Positions 26,157 through 35,886 of a stretch of DNA of 64,000 nt are shown piece by piece (the stretch's first letter is position 1; each line of letters opens with the position of its first letter). The DNA is taken from positions 372,001-436,000 of the forward strand of contig NOXC01000001.1 of assembly GCA_003265435.1 (NCBI GenBank), read 5' to 3'. Position numbers and translations under genes: made by a program. A model generated the notes under the pieces. That model saw only the letters and a program-made list of their open reading frames with translations. It was not told where the DNA came from and ran no database searches. This stretch comes from Cellvibrionaceae bacterium AOL6 (lineage in GTDB: Bacteria > Pseudomonadota > Gammaproteobacteria > Pseudomonadales > Cellvibrionaceae).

Positions 26157-27203
26157 GTGAATAAATTACTATCCGCAGCCGCGCTTCTATTCTGTGCCGT
26201 GCTCTCCGCGCCGGGCCACACGGCCACGCGAGACTCGATCAGTGTCGTGGGCTCCTCCACCGTGTTCCCCTTCTCCAAGGTGGTGGCTGAGCGCTTCGGC
26301 AAAACCACACGTTTCCGTGCGCCCACCATTGAGCAGACGGGTACAGGCGGTGGCTTCAAGGAGTTTTGTAAAGGGGTTGGGATCGAGTATGTCGATATCA
26401 CCAATGCCTCGCGTCGCATCAAAGCCAGCGAGCTGAAGATGTGTCATGACAATGGTGTGGACGAGGTGGTCGAGGTGCTGATCGGCTACGATGGCATCGT
26501 CCTGGCAAACTCCATTCGAGCCGAACAGTTTGCGCTTTCGCGTCGCGACATTTTTCTCGCGCTGGCGAAACGGGTACCAAACCCCGATGGCAGTGCCTCG
26601 CTGATCGAGAATCCATATCAAACCTGGAAAGAAATTAATCCCAACCTGCCCGCGACGCGCATCGAAGTGTTAGGGCCGCCGCCGACCTCAGGCACGCGCG
26701 ATGCGTTTGTCGAGCTCGCGATGGAAGCGGGTTGCAGCAGTTTTGCCTGGATTGCCGCACTGGAAAAAAATGACTCACATCGCTTCAAGTCGATTTGTCA
26801 TCTACTGCGCGAAGACGGCGCATTTATCGAGGCGGGTGAAAATGACAACCTGATCGTGCAGAAACTGAATGCGAATCCGCGTGCGTTGGGCGTGTTTGGT
26901 TTCAGCTTCCTCGATCAGAATCTCGACAAGGTTCAGGCCTCACTGATTGACGGCGCTGAGCCCAACTTTGACAGCATCGCTGATGGCAGCTATCCCGTAT
27001 CCCGTCCGCTGTACTTCTATGTGAAGAAAGCGCATGTGGGCGTGATTCCGGGCATCACGGAATACTTGACGGAGTTCACCAGCGAGCGCGCCTGGGGAGA
27101 TGAAGGCTATCTCGCGGACAAAGGTATGATTCCGCTCACCGCGGAGCGCCGTGCGGAAATCAAGGCGCGCGTACAGAACCTCACGGTACTCGAGTCTCTG
27201 TAA
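26157..27203 (+). CDS. pstS: Phosphate ABC transporter substrate-binding protein PstS
   Basis: The 348-residue product has a signal peptide (MNKLLSAAALLF..., ending near PGHTA) and the PstS-like fold with VVGSSTVFPFSKVVAERF (phosphate-binding Ser/Thr cluster), TGTGGGFKEFCKG and PPPTSGTRDAFVELA. It captures phosphate in the periplasm for the Pst permease. The GTG at 26157 is used because GAGG lies 6 nt before it and the signal peptide then starts cleanly; a TTG at 26133 would add eight residues. A Pho box precedes it. It heads pstC, pstA, pstB and phoU. Confidence 0.95.
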   Translation: MNKLLSAAALLFCAVLSAPGHTATRDSISVVGSSTVFPFSKVVAERFGKTTRFRAPTIEQTGTGGGFKEFCKGVGIEYVDITNASRRIKASELKMCHDNGVDEVVEVLIGYDGIVLANSIRAEQFALSRRDIFLALAKRVPNPDGSASLIENPYQTWKEINPNLPATRIEVLGPPPTSGTRDAFVELAMEAGCSSFAWIAALEKNDSHRFKSICHLLREDGAFIEAGENDNLIVQKLNANPRALGVFGFSFLDQNLDKVQASLIDGAEPNFDSIADGSYPVSRPLYFYVKKAHVGVIPGITEYLTEFTSERAWGDEGYLADKGMIPLTAERRAEIKARVQNLTVLESL

Positions 27204-27217
27204 CTAACGCACTTTTC

Positions 27218-27240
27218 GGCAGCCGGTCTGCCCTTTTATT
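27218..27240 (+). terminator. Weak hairpin with T-rich tail between pstS and pstC
   Basis: GGCAG (27218-27222) and CTGCC (27228-27232) form a 5-bp stem with a 5-nt loop followed by CTTTTATT. It could attenuate transcription or protect the pstS transcript end, which would give more binding protein than permease. Confidence 0.4.
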
Positions 27241-27294
27241 AACCGGGCTCGGTCGCAGTGATCGGGCTCTTTTTGCATTATTGTTTATCGTTTT

Positions 27295-28680
27295 ATGAGT
27301 GCTTCTGTACTGATTGTTTGCATGGGGCTGATGCTGCTTGCCGCGTTTACGCTCGGCCGCGGCCGTTCCTTGAGCGTGCGCGGCGAACAGCGCTTGAACT
27401 CGTTGCCCTACTTCTACGGCATGCTCACGGTGATGTGGTCAGCACTGCCTGGCGTTGCCATGCTCGGCCTTTGGTTAATCTTCGATGACAATGTGATCGA
27501 GTACGTGGCCATGCAGTATTTGCCTGCGGATATGCGTAGCGTTGACGACGGTGAACGCAGCCTGATATTGAATCAGATTTACAATCTCGCCTATGACCAG
27601 GGCGCAACGCTTGCGCCTGACTACATGGTCTCCGCCGCGCAAGCCGTCAACCGCATGGAAAGCCACAGCCGATGGTTGATGAGTGTGGTGGTGCTCTCCA
27701 GCATGGCCATAGGTGCGGGATTGATGTGGTTGCGGATTTCCCCTGCACTCAAAGCGCGGGAACGCCTCGAAAAGTGGTTTCGAACCGGGCTGCAATTGTG
27801 CTCAATGATCGCTATTCTGACGACCATCGGCATCTTGTTGTCGGTGTTATTTGAGTCCCTGAGGTTCTTTCGGCAGGTGCCGGTCACGGAATTTTTGTTC
27901 GGCCTGGATTGGAGTCCGCAAGGGGCTTTCCATGCAGACCAGGCCTCATCAGGAATGCGTTTCGGTGCGATTCCTCTGTTTGCCGGTACCCTGATGATCG
28001 CCGCGATCGCGCTGGTCATTGCGGTGCCTACGGGGCTCATGTCTGCCATTTACCTTTCCGAATATGCGCCCTCGAAATTACGCGCGACGGTGAAACCCCT
28101 GATTGAAATTCTGGCGGGGGTGCCTACCGTCGTGTACGGCTTTTTCGCAGCGTTGACGGTGGCGCCTTTCATTCGTGATCTGGCTACCTCAATGGGGCTC
28201 GACCAGTGGGTGGCCGTATCATCCGAGAGTGCTCTGGCCGCAGGCCTGGTGATGGGCATTATGATTATCCCCTTCGTGTCCTCGCTAGCGGACGATGTCA
28301 TCAATGCTGTGCCGCAGAGCTTGCGCGATGGCTCTTTGGGGCTCGGTGCGACGCAAAGTGAGACGATTAAACAAGTGGTGATTCCAGCGGCGCTGCCGGG
28401 CATTGTGGGCGGTGTTTTGCTGGCGGCGTCGCGCGCCATTGGCGAGACCATGATTGTGGTAATGGCAGCGGGGCTCGCGGCGAATCTCACCGCTAACCCT
28501 CTGGATTCTGTAACGACCGTGACGGTACAGATTGTCACCCTGCTGGTGGGGGACCAGGAGTTTGATAGCCCGAAAACACTGGCGGCCTTCGCGCTGGGGT
28601 TGATGCTCTTTTTGGTGACGCTGGCTTTGAACTACCTCGCGTTGCACGTGGTGAGAAAGTATCGTGAGCAATATGAATAA
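27295..28680 (+). CDS. pstC: Phosphate ABC transporter permease PstC
   Basis: The 461-residue protein is longer than E. coli PstC (319 aa) because of an extra N-terminal portion: two helices, a periplasmic segment of about 85 residues, and further helices. The permease core occupies about 215-455, with AVPTGLMSAIYLSEYAP, LAGVPTVVYGFF and the EAA-type loop LRDGSLGLGATQSETIKQVV (split by the G). This long form is typical of Pseudomonas-like PstC. No good ribosome binding site precedes ATG 27295. It overlaps pstA by 17 nt. Confidence 0.95.
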   Translation: MSASVLIVCMGLMLLAAFTLGRGRSLSVRGEQRLNSLPYFYGMLTVMWSALPGVAMLGLWLIFDDNVIEYVAMQYLPADMRSVDDGERSLILNQIYNLAYDQGATLAPDYMVSAAQAVNRMESHSRWLMSVVVLSSMAIGAGLMWLRISPALKARERLEKWFRTGLQLCSMIAILTTIGILLSVLFESLRFFRQVPVTEFLFGLDWSPQGAFHADQASSGMRFGAIPLFAGTLMIAAIALVIAVPTGLMSAIYLSEYAPSKLRATVKPLIEILAGVPTVVYGFFAALTVAPFIRDLATSMGLDQWVAVSSESALAAGLVMGIMIIPFVSSLADDVINAVPQSLRDGSLGLGATQSETIKQVVIPAALPGIVGGVLLAASRAIGETMIVVMAAGLAANLTANPLDSVTTVTVQIVTLLVGDQEFDSPKTLAAFALGLMLFLVTLALNYLALHVVRKYREQYE

Positions 28681-29959
28681 ATTTGACCCTCAACGCACGT
28701 CTGCCTTGGTCGAGGCGAGCCTCAAACGCCGCTATCGTGCTGAAGCGCGCTTCAAGCTGTATGGCGTGACATCCATTGGCATTGCCTTGCTCGCGCTGGT
28801 GGTCCTGTTTACGGACATTATCAGCACCGGCATCGGTGCGTTCCGGCAAACCTATATTCAACTTGATGTGCACTACGACGCAGAAGTGCTCGGCATCAGT
28901 GATGCGCGCAATGAGAAGCAGTTGATGATTGCGAATGTCGACGGCGTCGTGAAAGCGGCCATGCGCGCGCGCTTTCCTGAGGTCAGCAGCCGGGGTGATC
29001 GCCGTGCGTTGTACAGCCTCGTCAGTGTCGGCGCGACCTTTGACCTGCAGGACGAATTAAAGCAGCAACCTGATTTGCTCGGTCAACACAAAACCTACTG
29101 GCTGCTAGCGGACGACGACATCGATAGTTATTTCAAGAGCGTGCAGGCTGGGGAAAGCTACGCAGGGCGCGTGTCCGAGAAGCAGATTGAATGGGTGGAT
29201 GCCCTGCGTGACAGCGGTGACATAAAAACCCGTTTCAACCGCCGCTTCTTTACCTCGGGTGATTCCGCCGAACCGGAAATGGCCGGCATACTCGGCGCCT
29301 TAGTCGGGAGCCTGTTGACGCTCGCGGTGACCTTGATTCTGTCGTTTCCGATAGGGGTGGCCGCGGCGGTGTATCTGGAAGAGTATGCGCCGCGCAATCG
29401 GCTGACGGATTTCATTGAGGTGAATATCAATAACTTGGCGGCGGTGCCTTCAGTGATCTTCGGCCTGCTTGGGCTTGCCATCTTTTTGAACATGTTTGGT
29501 ATGCCGCGCTCGATTCCGCTGGTGGGTGGCCTGGTGCTCACCCTGATGACCCTGCCGACCATTATTATCTCCAGCCGCGCCGCGATTAAAGCCGTGCCGC
29601 CTTCAATTCGTGAAGCCGCCTTGGGCATGGGCGCCTCCAAAATGCAGATGATCATTCATCATGTTTTGCCGCTGGCGATGCCGGGTATGCTGACCGGTGC
29701 CATCATTGGCATGGCGCAGGCCCTTGGTGAGACCGCCCCCTTGTTGATGATCGGAATGGTGGCGTTTATCGTGGATGTACCCGGCGGGGTAACAGACCCG
29801 TCCACTGTCTTGCCGGTGCAGATATTCCTTTGGGCCGATAGCCCTGAGCGCGCGTTCACTGAGCGCACCTCTGCTGCGATTATGGTCCTGCTGGGCTTTT
29901 TGATCTCAATGAACGCCCTTGCGGTGTGGTTGCGTCGACGCTTGGAGCGGCGCTGGTAG
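28664..29959 (+). CDS. pstA: Phosphate ABC transporter permease PstA
   Basis: The 431-residue protein has an N-terminal helix (about 32-52), a large periplasmic insertion (about 60-195) and a permease core (about 205-425) with [33 protein letters not shown] and [20 protein letters not shown]. It pairs with PstC in the membrane channel. GTG 28664 is the first start; ATG 28673 is a close alternative. It overlaps the end of pstC, showing translational coupling. The long periplasmic insertion parallels the long N-terminal region of PstC. Confidence 0.95.
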   Translation: MSNMNKFDPQRTSALVEASLKRRYRAEARFKLYGVTSIGIALLALVVLFTDIISTGIGAFRQTYIQLDVHYDAEVLGISDARNEKQLMIANVDGVVKAAMRARFPEVSSRGDRRALYSLVSVGATFDLQDELKQQPDLLGQHKTYWLLADDDIDSYFKSVQAGESYAGRVSEKQIEWVDALRDSGDIKTRFNRRFFTSGDSAEPEMAGILGALVGSLLTLAVTLILSFPIGVAAAVYLEEYAPRNRLTDFIEVNINNLAAVPSVIFGLLGLAIFLNMFGMPRSIPLVGGLVLTLMTLPTIIISSRAAIKAVPPSIREAALGMGASKMQMIIHHVLPLAMPGMLTGAIIGMAQALGETAPLLMIGMVAFIVDVPGGVTDPSTVLPVQIFLWADSPERAFTERTSAAIMVLLGFLISMNALAVWLRRRLERRW

Positions 29960-29967
29960 GAAGTACG

Positions 29968-30804
29968 ATGAGCACTACAATGAATGACACCTTTCTAGAC
30001 GACAATGCGAATATCCCCGAGCAGGCCGTCGGCGCCCCCTTCAGCGACGACGCCAAAATCGCGATACGCGATGTCAGCGTGGCCTACGCGGACAAGAAAG
30101 CCGTGCACGAAGTGGACTTGGATATTGGTCGCAATGAAGTGATCGCAATGATTGGCCCCTCTGGTTGCGGTAAGTCGACATTTTTGCGCTGCCTTAATCG
30201 TATGAATGACACCATCGACGTGTGCCGCGTGACGGGCAGCATCAAGATGGACGACATTGAGATTAACGATGGCAAGCTGGACGTGGTGCCGCTGCGCGCG
30301 CGTGTCGGCATGGTCTTCCAAAAACCCAATCCGTTCCCGAAAAGCATCTACGACAACGTCGCCTACGGCCCGCGCATTCACGGCTTGGCTAATCGCCGCA
30401 GTGAGCTGGATGACATCGTCGAAACCAGTCTGCGCCGCGCGGGTTTGTGGAATGAGGTTAAAGACCGCCTGGATCAACCGGGTACCAGCCTCTCCGGGGG
30501 TCAGCAACAGCGGCTGTGTATTGCGCGTACCATTGCGGTGAGTCCAGAGGTGATTTTGATGGATGAGCCTTGCTCGGCGCTCGATCCCATTGCGACGGCA
30601 AAAATCGAAGAATTGATCTCCGAGTTGAGCAACAACATCACGATTGTCATCGTGACCCACTCCATGCAGCAGGCCGCACGTGTGTCGAGTCGCACCGCGT
30701 ACTTCCATATGGGGCGCCTGATTGAAGTCAATCCGACCCAGCAGGTGTTCACCAATCCGGATCATCAGCTGACTGAGGCCTATATCACGGGCCGCTTTGG
30801 TTGA
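29968..30804 (+). CDS. pstB: Phosphate ABC transporter ATP-binding protein PstB
   Basis: The 278-residue protein has the ABC ATPase set: Walker [10 protein letters not shown] (63-71), Q-loop [11 protein letters not shown], signature LSGGQQQR and Walker [13 protein letters not shown], then the switch His in VIVTHSM. It drives phosphate import through PstCA. ATG 29968 is chosen because AGGAAG precedes it; the frame runs back into pstA (29926) but without a start signal. It lies 8 nt after pstA. Confidence 0.97.
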   Translation: MSTTMNDTFLDDNANIPEQAVGAPFSDDAKIAIRDVSVAYADKKAVHEVDLDIGRNEVIAMIGPSGCGKSTFLRCLNRMNDTIDVCRVTGSIKMDDIEINDGKLDVVPLRARVGMVFQKPNPFPKSIYDNVAYGPRIHGLANRRSELDDIVETSLRRAGLWNEVKDRLDQPGTSLSGGQQQRLCIARTIAVSPEVILMDEPCSALDPIATAKIEELISELSNNITIVIVTHSMQQAARVSSRTAYFHMGRLIEVNPTQQVFTNPDHQLTEAYITGRFG

Positions 30805-30881
30805 TTCACGCTATAGTTACTACTGATACAGCAGCACGCGCACCCACGGAGGGATCAGACGCCTAGCAGGGGGACCGAAGA

Positions 30882-31604
30882 GTGGATTCACTACATCTAG
30901 ATCAGCACATCTCGCATCAATTCAATGAAGACCTGGAACTGCTTCGTACCAAGCTTCTGGAAATGGGGGGCTTGGTTGAAGACCAGCTCCGCGACGCCGT
31001 GAAAGCCATTGAAACGGCGGACGGTGGTTTGGCCGAAAAAGTGCGCAAAACGGAAGATGAAGTCGACAAGCGGGAAATGGAACTGGACCGCGAAAGCATC
31101 ACGGTGTTGGCACGGCGCCAGCCCGCCGCTTCGGATTTGCGCTTGGTCATGATGGTAACCAAAGCGACGCGCGACCTCGAACGCATCGGTGATGAAGCCA
31201 ATAAAATTGCCAAGATGGCACAGGCCCTCAATGAAGAAGGCGGTGATCCGGGGCGGGGCTATGTCGAGCTGCGACACCTTGCCCGCAACGTGATTCGTAT
31301 CGTCGGCGTCTCACTCGATGCCTTCGCGCGCTACGACGTCGAAGCGGCGATGGAAGTGGTGCGCGGCGACAAACAAATCGATACCGAGTACAAAACAGCC
31401 GTGCGTGAAATGATCACCTATATGATGGAAGATCCGCGCGCGATCACACGCGTGATGAACATCATGTGGGCCTTACGTGCACTTGAACGCATTGGCGATC
31501 ACGCGCGGAACATCGCCGAACACGTGATCTACCTCGTGCACGGTACGGATGTCCGCCACACCTCAATCAGCGATATCGAAAAGGCCCTGCAGCAAAAAAG
31601 TTGA
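30882..31604 (+). CDS. phoU: Phosphate signalling regulator PhoU
   Basis: The 240-residue all-helical protein shows two PhoU repeats with the metal-binding motifs VTKATRDLERIGDEANKIA and MWALRALERIGDHARNIAEH (about 90-110 and 195-215). It links the Pst transporter to PhoR so that Pho genes are off when phosphate is plentiful. It starts with GTG 30882, 77 nt after pstB, the normal last gene of the pst operon. Confidence 0.97.
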   Translation: MDSLHLDQHISHQFNEDLELLRTKLLEMGGLVEDQLRDAVKAIETADGGLAEKVRKTEDEVDKREMELDRESITVLARRQPAASDLRLVMMVTKATRDLERIGDEANKIAKMAQALNEEGGDPGRGYVELRHLARNVIRIVGVSLDAFARYDVEAAMEVVRGDKQIDTEYKTAVREMITYMMEDPRAITRVMNIMWALRALERIGDHARNIAEHVIYLVHGTDVRHTSISDIEKALQQKS

Positions 31605-31733
31605 AGTTGCGCACACTTTTGCGCCATGGCCGAATACGCTAAACTGAGCGCCAACGCGCCGGGCTGTCTGTTGTCAGCCCTCAAAAATAACAGTGCGCGC
31701 ACTCAGATTGCTAAATTCCGGGGATACCTTTTC

Positions 31734-31946
31734 ATGAAAACTGTTTTCATCGCGCTGATGTCAGCCTGTGTCGTCTTGCTCACTGCCTGTGAAGGTAAGA
31801 TGCAAAAAATGAGCAATCAGGAGCTGGCCGAGAAGCGTGCCGAGTGTGTTCGCAACAACCCCACCTCTCCCGGCCGCGTCACGGCCTGTGAAAATATCCG
31901 CAAAGAGTGCGAAGCTCGCCGTAAGGATGGCAACTACGCTTGCTAA
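31734..31946 (+). CDS. Small Cys-rich lipoprotein
   Basis: The 70-residue product begins with MKTVFIALMSACVVLLTAC, a lipoprotein signal with the lipid-attached Cys at 19, then a short charged domain with four more Cys (AECVRN, TACENI, RKECEA and a C-terminal NYAC), so two disulfides are possible. It resembles the EexN-type entry-exclusion lipoprotein pattern only loosely. I chose ATG 31734 over the longer frame (31626) because the lipoprotein signal begins there. It follows phoU by 129 nt; function unknown. Confidence 0.65.
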   Translation: MKTVFIALMSACVVLLTACEGKMQKMSNQELAEKRAECVRNNPTSPGRVTACENIRKECEARRKDGNYAC

Positions 31947-32092
31947 GCTGGCTAGGGCGCGACCGCGTCCTGCTTGCGCGCTGTGTCACATAACTCGACA
32001 CAATTTACCGTCTCATACTTATAGCTGATTGTAATGTGAGCAAGGCTCGACCAGAATCTAGAGCCATCGGTACGAATGGATACGTTAACAGC

Positions 32093-32911
32093 ATGAACGC
32101 AACCGCTTCTGACGTTCGGCCTGGCCTCGCTTCTAGCGAGAGAGCAGTGCTTGATGAAGCTCTGCCCACAGCCCGGCTGCAACTGCTAAATACCTACATC
32201 CGCGAGCTTGTTCGCGAGGCTCAACTTGGCCAACGTGCCGAGCTGACCCTGCAGCGCCTTTCGCTCACCCTTTTCGCCATGTCAGGGGCCTCTGAGGCCA
32301 TGTTGTGTGACCGTCAACATCCGGCACGCAGCATTCTCGACACGACCGCGCGTATCGCGCAGCTATCCAAGGAACAGTTTGAGCCCGGACAGGCCCTGTA
32401 TCAAACCCTACAGGAATCCCTTCGCGTGCTGCGCTCCGCCAGAATCAAGGCGGAAGATGCGTTGGTGCGCGTCAACGCCGATCTCCAACACGTGTTAAAA
32501 CTGGCCAAGATTCGCGCCTCCAGCGATGCCCGTACGCAGGCCGACGAGCTGGGCAAGGTGAGTCACGCCAAACTCCTCGCGAGCAGCATGATTATGCGCC
32601 ACAGTCAGCGCGGCCCCACTCGCAGTGCCCTGCTTTATTTCGCGTTGACGGATTGGCTGGAGATGCTGACCGTGACCATTCTGAAAAACGGTGAGCACAG
32701 CAAGGCGGTGAAGACCGCAGACAGATTGACGTTGGCGCTGTTTTATCTGAATGCGTCGGATGACCGACGCAGGAAGGCATCGTTGCGGGCGTTTCTGGAA
32801 AAGAATCTGCCCGCGCATGTGGCCCAGTTGGGATGGACTTGCCTGGGCCACCCGATTGAGCTGCGCCCGCTTGTGGCGAAAGCACGGGCGCTGACAGCTC
32901 AAGTTTACTGA
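32093..32911 (+). CDS. Hypothetical protein with DUF1631-like segment
   Basis: The product from ATG 32093 is 272 residues and mostly helical, with no signal peptide or membrane helix. The segment ELTLQRLSLTLFAMSG...HPARSILDTTARIA resembles part of DUF1631 proteins (a helical family linked to c-di-GMP/PilZ proteins), and a motif LLYFALTDWLEMLTVT follows. The whole is much shorter than typical DUF1631 proteins. A GTG at 32036 is an alternative start; neither has a good ribosome binding site. It is convergent with the M48 peptidase gene, their ends overlapping by 7 nt. Function unknown. Confidence 0.6.
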   Translation: MNATASDVRPGLASSERAVLDEALPTARLQLLNTYIRELVREAQLGQRAELTLQRLSLTLFAMSGASEAMLCDRQHPARSILDTTARIAQLSKEQFEPGQALYQTLQESLRVLRSARIKAEDALVRVNADLQHVLKLAKIRASSDARTQADELGKVSHAKLLASSMIMRHSQRGPTRSALLYFALTDWLEMLTVTILKNGEHSKAVKTADRLTLALFYLNASDDRRRKASLRAFLEKNLPAHVAQLGWTCLGHPIELRPLVAKARALTAQVY

Positions 32912-34176
32912 GCGCTGTAACCCATCTCGTTCAACTTCTTACTGGCGGCTTGGCCCAGGTCGCCACCGCTTTGCGCAACCTGCTTGAAATAGTTTGCCGC
33001 CGTTTGCTTGTCGCCCCCCTCTAAAGCGATGTCCCCCAAGTGATACATAGCGATGGGCGTTGGGACAATCTTAGTGCTGGCTTCGAGATGCTGTTTGGCT
33101 GCGGCATTCTTTTTCTGGGCGCGCTCAGCGAGCCCCAGACCCAGCGAACTCATGAAATAGCCGGGGTTGTACTCATAGGCTTTGGAAAACGACGTTTCGG
33201 CTTCCGCAAAGGCTTTTTGGTTCAGTTGAATCTGCCCTTTCGCGACGTAGAACAGCGACTCTTTGGGCTGCAGTTTGATGGCTTCATCCAATAGTGCGCT
33301 GGCCTTATCCATCTCCCCTTCCTGCATGGCGTTGAGCGCTTCCTGTTGTTTCTTGTACGCCGGAATGTCTTTCTTAATCTGGGCTATGGCCGCTTGATAC
33401 GCTTCGCGATTGCGCTTACCGGACGGCAAGCTTTTGGCCATTTCCTGATTTTTTTCGACCCGCTCATGGGATGGGGGGTGGCTGGCAAACAGTGCGGTAA
33501 AGAAATCTGAAGACTGGCCCTCAGATAATTTCACAAAGGTTTCCTGCAGCTCGACGGCCGCCTGAGGCTCGTAACCTGCGCGTACCATGTACTCCATACC
33601 GTAGCGGTCGGATTGAAGCTCCTGGCTGCGGCCATAGTGGGCCTGGTACATGGCTGCGCCGCCCATCGCCCCCATGCCGATGTATTCACCGTAGTCGGTT
33701 TGCGTTCCGGCAATACTGACCAGCGCCACGCCGGCACCGAGAATCTGTTGTTGTGTCATTTTTTGCGCGCCGTGGCGCGCGGCGGCGTGCACAATTTCAT
33801 GGCCGAGTACGGCCGCCAATTGCGCTTCGTCTTCCAATACCACGAGCAAGCCGCGATTGATGGCGATTTTGCCGCCCGGCAGCGCCCAGGCGTTGGGCAC
33901 ATTGTTGTTCAACACCACGAATTCATAGGGCAGCTCAGGGCGGTCGCTGACGCGTGCGAGCGTCTGGCCGACTTCGGCGACGTACGGTGTCAGGTCATCA
34001 TCCAGCACATATTCGCCGCCTTGTTGCTGTTGGTAGACGAGGTAATTCTCTTCGCCAATGGCGACTTCCTGCTGGGCTGAGACGAGCGACAATTCGCTTT
34101 CGCCGGTAACCGGGTTGACGGCACAGCCCGTGACGGCGGTGATCAAGAGCAGGGAGATGAAAAAATGACGAATCAC
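32905..34176 (-). CDS. M48 metallopeptidase lipoprotein with TPR domain (BepA-like)
   Basis: The 423-residue product has a lipobox (AVTGC, Cys 18), an M48 catalytic domain with HEIVHAAARH (zinc His 126 and 130) and a downstream Glu in ELQSDRYG, and a C-terminal TPR region (about 275-400; DEAIKLQPKESLFYVAKG, FSKAYEYNPGYFMSSLG). In E. coli BepA this architecture serves quality control of outer-membrane protein assembly. I use GTG 34176 because GGAG lies 6 nt before it and the lipoprotein signal then begins at MIRHFF; longer starts exist to 34380. It is divergent from the DUF4265 gene. Confidence 0.92.
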   Translation of the reverse strand: MIRHFFISLLLITAVTGCAVNPVTGESELSLVSAQQEVAIGEENYLVYQQQQGGEYVLDDDLTPYVAEVGQTLARVSDRPELPYEFVVLNNNVPNAWALPGGKIAINRGLLVVLEDEAQLAAVLGHEIVHAAARHGAQKMTQQQILGAGVALVSIAGTQTDYGEYIGMGAMGGAAMYQAHYGRSQELQSDRYGMEYMVRAGYEPQAAVELQETFVKLSEGQSSDFFTALFASHPPSHERVEKNQEMAKSLPSGKRNREAYQAAIAQIKKDIPAYKKQQEALNAMQEGEMDKASALLDEAIKLQPKESLFYVAKGQIQLNQKAFAEAETSFSKAYEYNPGYFMSSLGLGLAERAQKKNAAAKQHLEASTKIVPTPIAMYHLGDIALEGGDKQTAANYFKQVAQSGGDLGQAASKKLNEMGYSAQ

Positions 34177-34294
34177 AGGGCACTCCATGTGTGGGTTTGA
34201 AGTTTCAATGTATGCACGGAAGGATTCAGTGCTTGCCAAGGTCCTATATAATACCGCAGCAAGAAAAGAAACGCCTGAACCGACAAGACTTACG

Positions 34295-34777
34295 ATGAAT
34301 GATATTAAAGTGATTAACCTTTTTGCGGGCAAGCAGCCAGACGGCCAGAGTGTGGTCGAGCAGGTGCGCGTGGTGCCCACAGAAAATGACCGTTTCCGAC
34401 TGGTGCAGTCACCCGCCTTCGTGCAGGGGCTGGCCTCCGGCGATGAGATCCGCTACGACGAAAAAGACAACAGCTTCGAATTGGTGAGCCACTCCGGCAA
34501 CTTGTGTTTACGCGTACTGGCCCGGCAGGGGCTGGAGTTGATTCGGGATAATCTGAATGCCGAGCTGATCAAGCTCGGAGCCGAACTCGACTATGCGAAC
34601 GAGCGCCTGCTTGTATACAGCATCCACGTGAGCTGCGGCTTCAAAGAGATCGAAGCGGTGCTGAACAAACACGTCGGTAAGGATGAAAACAGTCTGTGGC
34701 GCTACGGGAATGTCTACGACCCCTCGGATGGCAGCACGCCACTGAATTGGTGGCTGGATCTGGATAAAGATGTCTAA
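34295..34777 (+). CDS. DUF4265 domain-containing protein
   Basis: The 160-residue cytoplasmic protein matches the DUF4265 pattern: VEQVRVVPTENDRFRLVQSP near the start, then FVQGLASGDEIRYDE and a C-terminal VYDPSDGSTPLNWWLDL. The function of the family is unknown. ATG 34295 gives the conserved N-terminus; the upstream extension to 34187 lacks a start signal. It is followed after 23 nt by an LrgA/LrgB-type pair, possibly co-transcribed. Confidence 0.82.
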   Translation: MNDIKVINLFAGKQPDGQSVVEQVRVVPTENDRFRLVQSPAFVQGLASGDEIRYDEKDNSFELVSHSGNLCLRVLARQGLELIRDNLNAELIKLGAELDYANERLLVYSIHVSCGFKEIEAVLNKHVGKDENSLWRYGNVYDPSDGSTPLNWWLDLDKDV

Positions 34778-34800
34778 GCATCGGATGCTGGCGCTTGTCG

Positions 34801-35175
34801 ATGCGTGAATTTCTGTCCGCTCTGGTGGGATTTATCGTCACCGCTGTGTGCATTGCGCTGTGCTTGGGTGTCGGGCATATCTTTGCGAGTGTACTCGGTG
34901 TGTTGCCGGCGTCTCTCTATGGGATGCTGCTCTTTGCCGCGTTGCTGGCAACGGGTCTGATGGATGAAGAGCGCCTCGGCAAATCGGTCGCGCGTATCGT
35001 GTACTACATGCCGATCGTTTTTTTACCCATTTGCGTCGGCGTTATGGAATACACGGACCTCATCGCCAGCGTGGGCTGGAAATTACTCCTTATTGGCGTG
35101 CTGACCACCTTACTCACGATGAGCCTGATCGCCTTTGTCGCAAGTCGGATGCTGCCAAGGGAATCCGATGATTGA
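34801..35175 (+). CDS. CidA/LrgA family membrane protein
   Basis: The 124-residue protein has four predicted helices and the LrgA pattern LPASLYGMLLFAALLATGLMDEERL followed by FLPICVGVMEY. Such holin-like proteins act with LrgB partners in cell-death or metabolite-export roles that remain debated. ATG 34801 is used; the in-frame TTG at 34795 is 6 nt upstream. The stop overlaps the start of the LrgB gene by 8 nt, a translationally coupled pair. Confidence 0.85.
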   Translation: MREFLSALVGFIVTAVCIALCLGVGHIFASVLGVLPASLYGMLLFAALLATGLMDEERLGKSVARIVYYMPIVFLPICVGVMEYTDLIASVGWKLLLIGVLTTLLTMSLIAFVASRMLPRESDD

Positions 35176-35854
35176 GGCGCTGGGTTTTGGCTTGCTGACC
35201 ATCGCGGTCTTTCTGTTCTGGATGCGCATCCAAAAGCGGGCTGACCTGCTGATTCTCAATCCACTCTTGTTTAGCCTGTTCTGCATTGTCGGCGTATTAA
35301 CGCTGATGGACATCGACTATCAGCGTTACATGCGAGGCGCCAGCTACATCAGCTTTTTTGTTGAGCCCTGCGTGGTCGCACTCGGCTACCCCCTGTTCAA
35401 ACAATTGAAAATGATCGGCCGCCAGTGGCGTGAACTGGTGACGCTTTGCCTGCTCGCCGTATTTACAGTGCTGACGGTGAGCGCGCTGTTAGCGCGCTGG
35501 ATGGGCATTGAAGATTGGGTGATTCGATCGCTCGTGATTCTGTGTATCACGACGGCCATCGCTATGGAAACCAGTGAAGCCCTAGGGGGAGCACCCTCCC
35601 TCGCGGCGCTGACCGTCATGATCGCCGGCTTCACCGGCAGTGCGTTCGGCATGCAGTGGTTGATGCTGATGCGCATACGGGAACCGCGCGCGGTAGGTTT
35701 GGCCATTGGCAGTACGGCTCACGCCTTGGGTACCGCCACCATTGCGCGTTATTCCTACGAAAGCTCCGCGTATGCGTCCACCGCCTTGATTTTATGTGCA
35801 ATTTTCACCGCAATTGTCGCGCCGTTATACATTCCCTTCCTTTTATCGTTGTAG
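35168..35854 (+). CDS. LrgB family membrane protein
   Basis: The 228-residue protein has about seven helices and LrgB signatures such as NPLLFSLFCIVGVL, FFVEPCVVALGYPLFKQL and TPE-like core replaced by CITTAIAMETSEALGGAPSLAA (read in two parts), then GIGSTAHALGTA-like IGSTAHALGTATIAR. It partners the LrgA-type protein encoded just before. ATG 35168 overlaps the previous stop. The pair resembles YohJ/YohK in order. Confidence 0.88.
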   Translation: MIEALGFGLLTIAVFLFWMRIQKRADLLILNPLLFSLFCIVGVLTLMDIDYQRYMRGASYISFFVEPCVVALGYPLFKQLKMIGRQWRELVTLCLLAVFTVLTVSALLARWMGIEDWVIRSLVILCITTAIAMETSEALGGAPSLAALTVMIAGFTGSAFGMQWLMLMRIREPRAVGLAIGSTAHALGTATIARYSYESSAYASTALILCAIFTAIVAPLYIPFLLSL

Positions 35855-35886
35855 AATAGCGCGTCTTTCAACAAGCCAAGCCGTTT

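Noticed and set aside
29995-30765. Minus-strand open frame of 256 codons
   Set aside because: It is antisense to pstB and has no supporting motif.
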